A stretch of 10,193 nt of DNA from Candidatus Altarchaeales archaeon (GCA_016867655.1 VGJA01000021.1:1-10193); one strand, 5' to 3'. Shown: positions 1 to 6,869, numbered from the stretch's first letter. The notes: a model not told the origin generated them from the sequence alone. Numbers and translations are program-made.

Positions 1-3
1 AAA

Positions 4-45
4 GGTTGGTTAAGGTTGATGATAGATGGTCAACCAACCCCAACC
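4..45 (-). terminator. Hairpin downstream of radA, possible 3' end or terminator
   Basis: Two 16-nt arms (4-19 and 30-45) pair at 12 of 16 positions: six outer pairs, a 4-nt internal mismatch and six inner pairs, closing a 10-nt loop. The hairpin starts 15 nt after the radA stop. A run of five T on the minus strand (50-54) lies between the stop and the hairpin. Archaeal terminators usually rely on T-runs rather than hairpins, so the T-run may be the actual signal and the hairpin a 3'-end stabiliser. The fold is visible; the function is inferred. Confidence 0.4.
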
Positions 46-60
46 AGACAAAAACCTGCT

Positions 61-1029
61 TTACTTTGCCTTCTCTTTCGGCTCTTTAGAGTCCTTAATC
101 CCGTCGGTAGTAACCTCGAAAACACACTCGCCTTCAGGCATGTTGGGACTGTCTATCAAGGCTGCAATCCTCTTGGTGCCCTTGCTCTTCCTCAAGTAGA
201 CTCTGAAAGTGGAATGATGTCCGACAATGTTTCCTCCGACTGGAGAAGTCGGGTCTCCAAACAATATGTCTGGCCTCGACATGACTTGGTTTGTGACTAT
301 TACTGCAGCGTTGTGCAAGTCAGCTATCTTTCTTTGTAATACATGCATATGCCTGTTCAGCTTCTGCTGTCGGTCTGCCAATGTTCCTCTGCCTGTGTAT
401 TCAGCCCTGAAGTGGGCAACCAAAGAATCGACTACCACAATCTTGACATTCTTTTCCTTGACTATTTCAGCAGCTTTTTCCGCCAACAACATCTGGTGGT
501 CGGAATTGTAAGCTCTTGCTATCTGAATGTTGCCTAAAACCTCGTTTGGGTCTAATTTCACAGCCTTGGCCATCTGCTGTATTCTGTCAGGCCTGAAAGT
601 GTTTTCAGTGTCAATATACACTGCGCCGCCCCCCAAACCGCCTTTTTCCACCGGAAGCTGGACGTTGACCGCCAGCTGGTGCCCTAACTGGGTTTTTCCT
701 GAACCGAATTTTCCGAACAACTCGGTTATGGCCTGAGTTTCTATTCCACCGCCAAACAATGCGTCAAGTTCCTTGCTCCCCGTCGTCAGTTTACCAACTT
801 GCTTTCTTTTTTCCAAGAAGTCAAGCCCTGATTCAAAACCCATCTGCAGTGATTGTCTTGCAGAGGCGACTATCTTCTGGGCTGCCGCCTCGGTCAAACC
901 GATGTCCTTGAGCTCCCCTATTGATGCAGCTGCTATGGCTTCTATGTTGTCATAGCCCGCTTCCTTGAGTTTTTCCGCGATTGCCTCGCCTACCCCATCT
1001 AAATCTTCTAGTTCCATTTTTCGAAACAC
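61..1029 (-). CDS. radA: DNA repair and recombination protein RadA
   Basis: Archaeal RecA/Rad51-family recombinase. It forms ATP-dependent filaments on single-stranded DNA and carries out strand exchange in homologous repair. An N-terminal helix-hairpin-helix domain (residues about 5-60, with [12 protein letters not shown]) is followed by a linker whose GFESG matches the polymerisation motif of methanogen RadA. The ATPase core follows: Walker [10 protein letters not shown] (106-114), Walker B KIVVVD (196-201), and the ATP-cap-like DSPNMPEGE near 293. The 322-residue length is normal. The reading frame can start at GTG (1029) or at ATG four codons later (1017). Related proteins begin close to the HhH domain, so the ATG is at least as likely. 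lonB ends 43 nt upstream on the same strand, and a TATA-like box lies in that gap, so radA may be both read through from lonB and transcribed on its own. Confidence 0.97.
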   Translation of the reverse strand: MFRKMELEDLDGVGEAIAEKLKEAGYDNIEAIAAASIGELKDIGLTEAAAQKIVASARQSLQMGFESGLDFLEKRKQVGKLTTGSKELDALFGGGIETQAITELFGKFGSGKTQLGHQLAVNVQLPVEKGGLGGGAVYIDTENTFRPDRIQQMAKAVKLDPNEVLGNIQIARAYNSDHQMLLAEKAAEIVKEKNVKIVVVDSLVAHFRAEYTGRGTLADRQQKLNRHMHVLQRKIADLHNAAVIVTNQVMSRPDILFGDPTSPVGGNIVGHHSTFRVYLRKSKGTKRIAALIDSPNMPEGECVFEVTTDGIKDSKEPKEKAK

Positions 1030-1060
1030 TTGGTTTTGTAAGTATAACTTTCTGTAGAAG

Positions 1061-1070
1061 GGTTTAAAAA
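1061..1070 (-). promoter_or_regulatory. TATA-like box for radA
   Basis: TTTTTAAACC on the minus strand lies in the 43-nt lonB-radA gap. A start site about 25 nt downstream would fall near 1040, giving a leader of roughly 10 nt to the GTG or 23 nt to the ATG. The assignment rests on spacing and composition only. Confidence 0.35.
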
Positions 1071-1072
1071 GC

Positions 1073-2998
1073 TTAGCCTATTATTTTTCTCATCCTCTCT
1101 ACCACTTCATTCCTCTGGGCACTAGGAACCAAAGAATGCTCCAAAACATCAATAAGAGTCTTAGCAGTAACGATTTCTATCTTGCCCTCATAGTTCTTCT
1201 CAAGAAAAATGTCATTCTTGTTGCTCTCAGGAATAATCACCTTTTTCAAGCCCGCATCTATGGCAGCCTCAATCTTCTGCGTCACCCCTCCAACCGGAAG
1301 CACCTCCCCTCTGACAGTAAGCGAACCAGTCATGCCAACATCCTGCCTTACTGGAGCTTCCTCTATCGCAGATATCACAGCAGCAGCAACGCTCACAGAA
1401 GCCGAGTCGCCCTCAACACCCTCATAAGTCTGCAAAAACTGGATATGAATATCATTGTTTGAAATGTCCTTCCCAGACACCTTCTTGAACAAAGCAGACA
1501 CGTTTGTCACAGCCTCTTTTGCGATTTCACCGAGTTTTCCTGTCGCAAAAATGGTTCCGCTCCTCTTGCTCTGAGCCGGAGCAACCTCTGAAACTATTGG
1601 AAGAACGGTGCCGCCCTCTCCTATGACAGCCAAACCATTAACGCGCCCCACTTTAGTACCATCAGTTATGAGAACATTATGCTCCTTCTTCTTCTCCAAC
1701 AGCAAATCTGAAAACTGCTGCTCAAGCGTTCTGGCAGACTTTTTACCCTCAAAAACGTCTTCCCTCGTCACATAACCATGTTTCTTCTCTATTGCAATAT
1801 CTCCAGCAGCCCTTATCAAACCGCCAAGCTCGCGGAATTTCACAGTAAGCTTCCCGTGTGTTCCAGCCTTCCGCCTTGCCTCCCTAATAATCTCCTCAAC
1901 CGCCTCCTTTTTGAAATGCGGTATCTTGCCGTCTTTGACAATCTCTTGAGCCACAAACTGGACCAATTTTTTCCGGTTCAGCTCGTTGTCCTTAATCATA
2001 TTGCTCATGTGAACCTCGTAACCGTAACCGCGTATTCTGGAACGCAACGCAGGGTGCATCTGCTCTATGACGCTCAAATTCCCTGAAGCAACCAAAATGA
2101 AGTCACACGGTGCAGGGTCTGTCATCACCATCGCGCCGCTGGACATCTCGCTCCTGCCTGTTATCGCAAGCTTCTTCTCCTGCATCGCAGTCAACAAATC
2201 CTGCTGCGACTTGCCCAACGCGCCAACCTCGTCTATATACAGAACTCCCTTGTTGGCCTTATGAATCAAACCCGCGACAACCCTCAAGTGCGCAGGCGTC
2301 CCCAAGCCGCCCGTTTGCAATGGATCATGCTTGACGTCTCCAAGCAAGGCGCCAGCGTGCGCGCCGGTGCCGTCAAAGAATGGTGCTGTCTTGTGGCCTG
2401 CATTGTCAACTATGACTCTCGGAACATTGCCCCCTTTTCCAAACATCATTGACCTGATGTTCAGCCCGAACAACATGAACAACAGTATCCCAAAGACTAT
2501 CAGCGCGGTTGCAACGCTGCCTTCAATAATCTTTAGGAAATAACCTATCAAAGTGACGAGGATTATGAAAAAAGGCAGGAACATTCCTCTGCCGCCTTTC
2601 TCCTGGTCTTGAGCGGCCTCTTTGTCTTTTTCAGTTTTCACAGTCTTTCTTCCTTCTCCTGCTTTCATCACAACAATCTTGGGGCTGTTTTCATCCTCAG
2701 GATTTGGTGTTGAAAGAATGTCCGGCAGTTCCTCGCAGGGAAGTAGTTCAGCCATGGCTTTAGCAAGCATGCTTTTCCCGGTTCCAGGCTCGCCTATGAG
2801 CAAAACATGCCTTCTTTGAGTTGCAGCCTTCTTTATTATCTCAACCGCCTTTTCCTGGCCAATCACTTGGTCAATCAGTTTTTCAGGAACCTTAATTTGG
2901 TCTGTAGTCTCAAAGGAACTCCAACTGTTCATGTCAGCTATGTCCAACTTTCCATCAGGCTTCTTCTCAACCCCAGACGACCCCTTTTTGTCTTTCAC
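1073..2998 (-). CDS. lonB: Archaeal membrane-bound ATP-dependent Lon protease (LonB)
   Basis: A AAA+ serine protease that degrades misfolded and regulatory proteins at the cytoplasmic face of the membrane. The ATPase has Walker A GEPGTGKS (69-76), then an insertion of a charged stretch (about 115-138) and two hydrophobic segments (about 139-157 and 160-178). That is the hallmark of archaeal LonB, which is membrane-anchored through its ATPase domain. Walker B VLYIDEV (252-258) and an arginine-finger region (R319/R321) follow. The C-terminal protease domain has GDSAS with catalytic Ser532 and [10 protein letters not shown] with Lys575, a complete Ser-Lys dyad. The length (641) is typical. The start is GTG, with an in-frame TGA four codons before it. 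The first ATG is residue 23, just before the conserved [20 protein letters not shown] stretch, so a shorter protein is possible. It sits between a small unrecognised gene and radA. Confidence 0.96.
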   Translation of the reverse strand: MKDKKGSSGVEKKPDGKLDIADMNSWSSFETTDQIKVPEKLIDQVIGQEKAVEIIKKAATQRRHVLLIGEPGTGKSMLAKAMAELLPCEELPDILSTPNPEDENSPKIVVMKAGEGRKTVKTEKDKEAAQDQEKGGRGMFLPFFIILVTLIGYFLKIIEGSVATALIVFGILLFMLFGLNIRSMMFGKGGNVPRVIVDNAGHKTAPFFDGTGAHAGALLGDVKHDPLQTGGLGTPAHLRVVAGLIHKANKGVLYIDEVGALGKSQQDLLTAMQEKKLAITGRSEMSSGAMVMTDPAPCDFILVASGNLSVIEQMHPALRSRIRGYGYEVHMSNMIKDNELNRKKLVQFVAQEIVKDGKIPHFKKEAVEEIIREARRKAGTHGKLTVKFRELGGLIRAAGDIAIEKKHGYVTREDVFEGKKSARTLEQQFSDLLLEKKKEHNVLITDGTKVGRVNGLAVIGEGGTVLPIVSEVAPAQSKRSGTIFATGKLGEIAKEAVTNVSALFKKVSGKDISNNDIHIQFLQTYEGVEGDSASVSVAAAVISAIEEAPVRQDVGMTGSLTVRGEVLPVGGVTQKIEAAIDAGLKKVIIPESNKNDIFLEKNYEGKIEIVTAKTLIDVLEHSLVPSAQRNEVVERMRKIIG

Positions 2999-3026
2999 AG
3001 TAGTGTATCAAAATGGGATTAACAGG

Positions 3027-3033
3027 TTAAAAT
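3027..3033 (-). promoter_or_regulatory. TATA-like box for lonB
   Basis: ATTTTAA on the minus strand is centred 32 nt before the lonB GTG and just touches the stop of the 33-codon ORF. The predicted start site is near 3004, giving a very short leader and mildly supporting the GTG over the internal ATG. The call is based only on spacing and composition. Confidence 0.3.
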
Positions 3034-3134
3034 CACTTGTTCATGTGACGTTTCTTAAACTTGAGTATTTGCTCGCGAACTGCTCTGTCAAACTGCCATC
3101 CTGCATTAAGCTTATCTGCTAGCTCTTGTATCAT
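3033..3134 (-). CDS. Small ORF overlapping the 91-residue ORF (separate gene or its frameshifted C-terminus)
   Basis: This 33-codon ORF starts MIQELADKLNAGWQFDRAVR and ends in a basic tail with KFKKRH. It looks amphipathic, helical and protein-like. Its ATG shares bases with the TGA stop of the upstream 91-residue ORF (an ATGA overlap), the usual arrangement for translational re-initiation. The same frame also stays open upstream through the end of the 91-residue ORF. A single -1 shift, for example near CTT CAG, would therefore join the two into one protein of about 124 residues. lonB begins 34 nt after the stop. I do not recognise the family. Which reading is right, two coupled ORFs or one frameshifted gene, cannot be settled from this sequence. 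Confidence 0.5.
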   Translation of the reverse strand: MIQELADKLNAGWQFDRAVREQILKFKKRHMNK

Positions 3135-3406
3135 TGCATCGCGCGACACTTCACTGTCTCCTGAAGTGAAGAAACTGCCTCCTCTATCAGGACTCTGGTA
3201 TATTCTGCCAAAAGATGTCTGCTGTGACGGTCTTTTGAACCAAGTTCCACGGACGTATGGTTTGCCTGGATGTAGTCAACAACGTCTGCAGGAGTTATGC
3301 TCAAGCCAGCGCCAGTATCAGCTTCCTTTGCAGCATCAGCCGGCTCAACAGTCTTTTTCGGCTCACCAGCCTTAGGTTGCCTTCTGAAGAACCTGAAAAT
3401 ATCCAT
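3131..3406 (-). CDS. Hypothetical protein upstream of lonB, possibly frameshifted
   Basis: I do not recognise this 91-residue protein. It has a short basic and aromatic N-terminus (MDIFRFFRR), then a Lys/Glu/Ala-rich, probably disordered stretch (about 11-35). A predicted helical region follows (about 36-85) with PADVVDYIQANH and HLLAEYTRVLIEEAVSSL. No signal peptide or membrane segment is seen. The ATG at 3406 has a TATA-like box 29 nt upstream, which suits leaderless transcription. The last residues (TVKCRAMQ) look less protein-like than the continuation in the -1 frame, and a 7-bp hairpin (3147-3168) sits at that point. The true product may therefore be longer and continue into the 33-codon ORF. 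The gene follows kae1 by 43 nt and precedes lonB, so its product may be made alongside LonB; that is inference. Confidence 0.65.
   Translation of the reverse strand: MDIFRFFRRQPKAGEPKKTVEPADAAKEADTGAGLSITPADVVDYIQANHTSVELGSKDRHSRHLLAEYTRVLIEEAVSSLQETVKCRAMQ
3147..3168 (-). other. Stem-loop in mRNA at the possible frameshift point
   Basis: Perfect 7-bp arms (3147-3153 and 3162-3168, CACTTCA and TGAAGTG) enclose an 8-nt loop. They lie within the last codons of the 91-residue ORF, just before the ATGA overlap with the 33-codon ORF. No convincing slippery heptamer precedes it. It could promote recoding or be a chance structure; only the pairing itself is seen. Confidence 0.4.
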
Positions 3407-3431
3407 TTACAGAAGAATATTTGATTGAACC

Positions 3432-3438
3432 ATAAAAA
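3432..3438 (-). promoter_or_regulatory. TATA-like box for the gene preceding lonB
   Basis: TTTTTAT on the minus strand, in the short gap after kae1, is centred about 29 nt before the ATG at 3406. This is the distance expected for a leaderless archaeal transcript. It would start a transcript covering the small ORF(s), lonB and possibly radA. Confidence 0.45.
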
Positions 3439-3449
3439 GATGCTGTAAC

Positions 3450-4427
3450 CTACCAGAATATTTCAACGTCATCTGTGCGCTGATTAGGCTTTACTACGGT
3501 GTCTTCAATCTTCATTCTGACGCCGTTTTCATACTCCAAGCTTGCCAGCATTGCAATCATCGCGCCGTTGTCGCTGCAAAAGCCCTTTGGGACAGAGAAT
3601 TTGGCGTCATGCTCCACTGCCATCAAGTTCAGCATTTCGCAAAGCCTTGAGTTGTTGCCCACTCCTCCAGTGAGGATTACTTCATCTGCATTCAAGTGTG
3701 CAAGCGCTCTTTCAGTCACCTCGCACAGCATTGCAAAAGAAGTCTCCTGCAGGCTATAGCAGATGTCTTCAAGAGGAATCCCTACCTTAAACTTGCTGAC
3801 AGCGTTGGTAAGAACTCCTGAAAAACTCAAGTCGGTTCCTTTCACAGTATACGGCAGTTCGATGTAATTCCTGCCTTGCCTGGCAAGAGCTTCAATCTTC
3901 GGGCCTGCAGGATGCTTCAAACCCGTTTCCCTTCCAAACTTGTCCAGCATGTTGCCTATTCCAACGTCCAAAGTTTCGCCGAAAATGCGGTAGCGGCCTT
4001 CCTTCAACTCCAGTATCTGAGTGTTAGCTCCTGAAACATACAAAACCAATGGGTTTTTGAAGCCTGACATTATTTTTCCGACAGCAATGTGCGCTACACA
4101 ATGATTAACTCCAAGAATCGGCTTTTTGTGCTTTAACGCAAGAACCCTGGCCCCGGTGGCTGCAGTCCTCAAACAAGGGCCCAATCCAGGTCCTTGAGAG
4201 AATGAAATCAAGTCAACTTCTTTGAATGAGATGCCTGCCTTGCCGAGAGCTTCTTCAACCACCGCATTCATATTTTCGCCCAAAAATTGGGACGCATCCC
4301 TAGGGTGAATGCCAGCGCCTTCCGGAGGCTGATAAGTCTTCCTGACGTCTGAAAGAACTTTGCTAGTGTCCTTCACTATGCCGACGCCCATCGTGTGGGC
4401 GGTGCCTTCAACACCCAGAACAATCAT
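3450..4427 (-). CDS. kae1: KEOPS complex threonylcarbamoyltransferase Kae1
   Basis: Kae1/TsaD/OSGEP family. It transfers threonylcarbamoyl from TC-AMP to A37 of ANN-decoding tRNAs (t6A) as the catalytic subunit of KEOPS. The ASKHA-fold motifs are complete: VLGVEGTAH at the N-terminus, metal-binding His109 and His113 in NHCVAHI, YVSGANTQ (130-137), GETLDVGIGNMLDKFGRE (150-167), ILTGGVGNNSRL (251-262), and a late Asp in CSDNGAMIA (near 286). The length of 325 is normal for the unfused protein. Many archaea fuse Kae1 to the Bud32 kinase, but here the frame stops with no kinase domain, and no Bud32 gene lies in the window. The ATG is 28 nt from the AT-rich box it shares with the divergent sugar kinase. 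Confidence 0.96.
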   Translation of the reverse strand: MIVLGVEGTAHTMGVGIVKDTSKVLSDVRKTYQPPEGAGIHPRDASQFLGENMNAVVEEALGKAGISFKEVDLISFSQGPGLGPCLRTAATGARVLALKHKKPILGVNHCVAHIAVGKIMSGFKNPLVLYVSGANTQILELKEGRYRIFGETLDVGIGNMLDKFGRETGLKHPAGPKIEALARQGRNYIELPYTVKGTDLSFSGVLTNAVSKFKVGIPLEDICYSLQETSFAMLCEVTERALAHLNADEVILTGGVGNNSRLCEMLNLMAVEHDAKFSVPKGFCSDNGAMIAMLASLEYENGVRMKIEDTVVKPNQRTDDVEIFW

Positions 4428-4450
4428 CAGAATAGCTATGAGACTTGATG

Positions 4451-4460
4451 ATTTTATTTA
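4451..4460. promoter_or_regulatory. Shared bidirectional TATA-like box between kae1 and the PfkB kinase
   Basis: ATTTTATTTA lies in the 57-nt gap between two divergent genes. Its centre is about 28 nt from the kae1 ATG and about 29 nt from the kinase GTG. TATA-like octamers can be read on both strands. There is no second AT-rich box, so one stretch probably serves both promoters, each giving an essentially leaderless transcript. This is inferred from spacing. Confidence 0.5.
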
Positions 4461-4484
4461 GTTTACAAGGCCTATTGTTATACC

Positions 4485-5393
4485 GTGAAACTGGTTGTTT
4501 TAGGGACACTGGCTTTTGACAGCATTGAGACGCCCTTTGGCAGGGTGGAAAACGTGATTGGCGGGTCTGCAACATACTTTTCACTGGCAGCCAGGAATTT
4601 CTCGGAAGTGGGAGTAATAAGCGTTGTTGGAAAAGACTTTGACGTAAAACACCTGGACTTCCTGAAGAGAAAGAAGATTGATGTCACTGGAGTTGAAAAA
4701 ACTGAAGGAAAAACCTTCAGATGGCAGGGTTACTATGAATACGACATGGCTCAGGCGCACACACTGAAGACGGAACTGAACGTCCTGCAGGACTTCAAGC
4801 CTAAAATACCGAAGAATTATGAGAAATGCAAATATCTCTTCCTTGCTAACACGGACCCTGAAATCCAGCTGGAAACCCTGGAGAAAATTAAACCGGAGCA
4901 TTCGTTCTGCGACACGATGAATTACTGGATAGAGCACAAGAAGAAAGAGTTGACTGAACTGTTGAAGAAAGTTGATGGCGTTTTCATGAATGAAGGGGAA
5001 GCCAGAGAATACTGCAAGACACCCAACTTGATAGCTGCAGGAAGAAAGCTTTTAAATTTGGGGGTGGAAAAAGTGGTGATCAAAAAAGGCGAGTCCGGAG
5101 CAATCTTCATGTCAGACAAAGAATTCTTCTCGGCGCCAGCCTACCCGCTGGAAGTTGTGAAAGACCCCACGGGGGCAGGCGACAGCTTTGCAGGAGGCAC
5201 CATTGGTCATCTGGCCAAACACGGCAGTTTCACAGACGATTGGATAAAAAAATCCATGGTCTGCGGCAGCGTAATATCCTCCTATGTCGTGGAAGACTTT
5301 GGCATAGAAAGCTACAGAAAACTAAATCACAGAGACATACAAAAAAGATACAACACATTCAAAAAAATAGTCGCCTTCGACCACAAAATCTGA
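4485..5393 (+). CDS. PfkB/ribokinase-family sugar kinase, substrate unknown
   Basis: ATP-dependent phosphotransferase of the ribokinase-like superfamily. The N-terminal substrate-binding signature is GGSATYFSLAARN (26-38). The C-terminal signature is DPTGAGDSFAGG (227-238), with the anion-hole GAGD and Asp233 as the catalytic base. The protein resembles a bacterial and archaeal group usually annotated only as PfkB-family carbohydrate kinase, with shared stretches such as KTFRWQG, LFLANTDPEIQL and DTMNYWI. The substrate of that group is not known to me, and nothing nearby names a sugar pathway. The start is GTG at 4485, directly followed by the conserved KLVVLGTLAFDSIETPFG. No better start lies upstream, and a TATA-like box is 29 nt away. 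The last 30 residues are Lys-rich. The 302-residue length is normal. Confidence 0.9.
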   Translation: MKLVVLGTLAFDSIETPFGRVENVIGGSATYFSLAARNFSEVGVISVVGKDFDVKHLDFLKRKKIDVTGVEKTEGKTFRWQGYYEYDMAQAHTLKTELNVLQDFKPKIPKNYEKCKYLFLANTDPEIQLETLEKIKPEHSFCDTMNYWIEHKKKELTELLKKVDGVFMNEGEAREYCKTPNLIAAGRKLLNLGVEKVVIKKGESGAIFMSDKEFFSAPAYPLEVVKDPTGAGDSFAGGTIGHLAKHGSFTDDWIKKSMVCGSVISSYVVEDFGIESYRKLNHRDIQKRYNTFKKIVAFDHKI

Positions 5394-5423
5394 ATCGACC
5401 GAAAGATTGTTTGTTTGCAGGAG

Positions 5424-5527
5424 TTATAGCACTGGAATTTAATATTCGTAGTGATACAAAAGTGAATAGTATCGGTGTATTCGATTTTCACATGAAAACA
5501 TACAAAAATTAGTTTCCAGTGCTATAA
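5424..5527. repeat. 104-bp element with 14-bp perfect terminal inverted repeats (MITE-like or structured RNA)
   Basis: TTATAGCACTGGAA at 5424-5437 has an exact reverse complement at 5514-5527. The enclosed 76 nt are AT-rich and contain smaller palindromes: GAATA/TATTC (5464-5468 with 5478-5482), and TTTTCA/TGAAAA (5485-5490 with 5493-5498). The ends can be read as a TA duplication flanking TAGCACTGGAA repeats, as expected for IS630/Tc1-mariner-type miniature elements. A TA dinucleotide in AT-rich DNA is weak evidence for this. There is no coding capacity. Alternatives are a structured small RNA, or a 3'-end structure for the kinase transcript. The inverted repeat is certain; its nature is not. 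Confidence 0.6.
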
Positions 5528-5536
5528 TAATTATTA
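5523..5536 (+). promoter_or_regulatory. TATA-like region for the nucleotidyltransferase gene
   Basis: TATAATAATTATTA is centred about 27 nt before the ATG at 5556, matching leaderless spacing. Its first five bases belong to the right arm of the inverted-repeat element. If the element is mobile, its insertion therefore helped build or rebuild this promoter. Confidence 0.4.
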
Positions 5537-5555
5537 ATCTAATTTATCTTTTGGG

Positions 5556-6134
5556 ATGAAGTTCATTGGCGGCAGTAAAATAAGGCTGGACAGGGTTTTA
5601 AGCGAATTGGATAAACGTGTTTTGTCTTTCACAAGGATACTGGAAAGACATGTTGAATACGTCATCGTCAGCGGTTATGTTTCTATTTTGTTTGGCAGGG
5701 CCCGCGCGACCGAAGACGTGGATATATTTGTCAAGAGATTAAGTGAAAAGAAATTTGCCATGTTGTATGAGAATTTGCTGGATAAAGGCTACTGGTGCCT
5801 CAATGCAGAAGATTTCGGTGAAGTTTACTCATACCTGCGTGACGGCCTGGCTGTCAGGTTTGCCTTGAAAGGCGAGGTGATACCCAACTTTGAGGTAAAA
5901 TTTGCCGGAAAGAGGAGTGCAAAAGAAGCCATTGAGAATCCGCTTTCTGTTGTGTTAAGGAAGGGCGTATTGAAGATTTCACCGCTTGAACAGCAGATGG
6001 CCTTCAAGAGATACTTCCTCAAATCGCAGAAGGACTTGGAGGATGCGAAACACATTGAGGGGGTGTTTAGGGAACATTTGGATGAGAAGAAAATTAAGAG
6101 GTATCGGAAACTCATTGAAGATGAAAAAACTTAA
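5556..6134 (+). CDS. Minimal nucleotidyltransferase-fold protein (toxin-antitoxin-like module)
   Basis: A Pol-beta-type nucleotidyltransferase domain. The characteristic start is VIVSGYVSILFGRARATEDVDIFV (residues about 37-59), with Ser39-Gly40 and the metal-binding pair Asp54 and Asp56. A third acidic residue is probably Glu113 in NFEVKFA. The C-terminal part (about 143-192) is helical and charged. No membrane segment or signal peptide is seen. Members of this superfamily in small prokaryotic modules transfer NMPs to a partner protein or to tRNA (MNT/HEPN and AbiEii systems). Whether this one does is inference. I recall near-identical N-terminal patterns in archaeal hypothetical nucleotidyltransferases paired with a small downstream gene, as here. 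The stop lies 14 nt inside the next ORF, implying coupled translation. No Shine-Dalgarno sequence is seen. The start follows an AT-rich promoter-like stretch. Confidence 0.8.
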   Translation: MKFIGGSKIRLDRVLSELDKRVLSFTRILERHVEYVIVSGYVSILFGRARATEDVDIFVKRLSEKKFAMLYENLLDKGYWCLNAEDFGEVYSYLRDGLAVRFALKGEVIPNFEVKFAGKRSAKEAIENPLSVVLRKGVLKISPLEQQMAFKRYFLKSQKDLEDAKHIEGVFREHLDEKKIKRYRKLIEDEKT

Positions 6135-6288
6135 GCCAGAGGGGGATAACACCAAAGAGAGGAATAATTTTGTGGAATACTGGGCCGAATATGTGAGAAC
6201 CCACTCCGATTTAGAATGGAGCAGGCAACAGAACATAGTCATAAATGGTCAAATCAAAAATTCTGGAAACTTTCACAGAAAACCATGA
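6121..6288 (+). CDS. 55-residue partner of the nucleotidyltransferase
   Basis: A small, charged, soluble protein with FVEYWAEYVRTHSDLEWSRQQ in its centre (residues about 17-37), followed by NIVINGQIKNS. I recall this 'aeYVRthpDxxWSrQQ...xxxQi.n' pattern from short archaeal ORFs next to nucleotidyltransferase genes; that is memory, not a search result. The ATG is used because the frame upstream of it only shadows the nucleotidyltransferase. The two genes overlap by 14 nt (6121-6134), a strong sign of one translational unit. A role as partner or antitoxin, or as the target of nucleotidylylation, is inference. The C-terminus (NFHRKP) ends abruptly compared with what I recall, so slight truncation is possible. 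Confidence 0.7.
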   Translation: MKKLKPEGDNTKERNNFVEYWAEYVRTHSDLEWSRQQNIVINGQIKNSGNFHRKP

Positions 6289-6316
6289 CCTAGAGTCACA
6301 ACTGTCCTGCCAAACC

Positions 6317-6328
6317 TTTTTATTAATA
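6317..6328 (+). promoter_or_regulatory. TATA-like box for the endA cluster
   Basis: TTTTATTAATA, with a C-rich stretch downstream, is centred about 35 nt before the endA ATG at 6357. The expected start site is near 6348, leaving a leader of about 9 nt. It is the only clear promoter-like sequence before the plus-strand cluster running to 9193. Confidence 0.45.
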
Positions 6329-6356
6329 TACCCCAAGGCCATAAGTATTATTCAGA

Positions 6357-6869
6357 ATGGGCGTCGGTATTTTGTCCGGAAGCAAGGTGATTGTGGGCGA
6401 CTCTGAAACCAAGTCACTGCTCAAGGAACGCGGTTTTGGGGAGCCTGAAGGAAAGCACTTAGTGGTATCTCTGATAGAAGCAGTCTACCTTCTGGAAGGA
6501 GGAAAGTTTGACGTGATGGACGGCAGCAAGAAAGCTGCCTTTGAAGATTTGCTGAAGGCTGGAAGCAAGCACGAAAAAGAATTTTACAACAAGTATCTAG
6601 TCTACAAAGATTTGCGCGAAAGAGGATTGCTCGTCAGAACTGGCTTGAAATTCGGCGCAGACTTCAGAATCTACCAGAGAGGTCAGGATGTCGGCAAAGG
6701 ACACTCCCACTATCTGGTCCACGTGATTCCAGAAGAATACAATTGCAGTTTCCCGGAACTGGCAAGAGCCATAAGACTGGCTGAAAACGTAAACAAACAG
6801 ATGATTTACGCAATAGTCGATGAGGAAGGAGACGTCAGCTACTACCTAGTGGACCGGATGAAGCTTTAA
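6357..6869 (+). CDS. endA: tRNA-splicing endonuclease EndA
   Basis: Cleaves bulge-helix-bulge motifs to remove archaeal tRNA introns. The catalytic triad is visible with the spacing known from the M. jannaschii enzyme (Tyr115, His125, Lys156). Here Tyr106 lies in KFGADFRIY, His116 in GKGHSHYLVHVIP and Lys147 in ENVNKQMIYAIVD; the intervals of 10 and 31 are identical. At 170 residues with one catalytic domain and an N-terminal alpha/beta domain, it fits the homotetrameric (alpha4) class rather than the double-length alpha2 or heteromeric types. The ATG at 6357 is followed by VGILSGSKVIV, a usual N-terminus. The surface-protein gene follows by 17 nt, so they may be co-transcribed although functionally unrelated. 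Confidence 0.95.
   Translation: MGVGILSGSKVIVGDSETKSLLKERGFGEPEGKHLVVSLIEAVYLLEGGKFDVMDGSKKAAFEDLLKAGSKHEKEFYNKYLVYKDLRERGLLVRTGLKFGADFRIYQRGQDVGKGHSHYLVHVIPEEYNCSFPELARAIRLAENVNKQMIYAIVDEEGDVSYYLVDRMKL

Larger units (their letters stand above)
5394..5555. other. Intergenic stretch holding the inverted-repeat element, no convincing gene
   Basis: These 162 nt follow the sugar kinase and precede the nucleotidyltransferase. No ORF with protein-like composition is present. The space is mostly taken by the element at 5424-5527, and the remaining right edge is very AT-rich and probably promoter. Confidence 0.6.

Noticed and set aside
1136..2819. Several plus-strand open frames opposite lonB
   Set aside because: All are antisense to a full-length LonB with complete motifs.
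3061..3375. 104-codon plus-strand open frame opposite the small gene before lonB
   Set aside because: Its composition (Cys/Ser/Gln-rich) is not protein-like, and the minus strand has a promoter-like box, ATG and sensible helices.
5240..5512. Plus-strand open frame across the end of the sugar kinase into the intergenic stretch
   Set aside because: It overlaps most of the kinase C-terminus out of frame, then reads through the inverted-repeat element; composition is not protein-like.
5986..6120. Longer N-terminal extension of the 55-residue partner
   Set aside because: The upstream part lies in the wrong frame within the nucleotidyltransferase and reads as Arg/Ser/Trp-rich noise; the protein-like part begins at the ATG at 6121.
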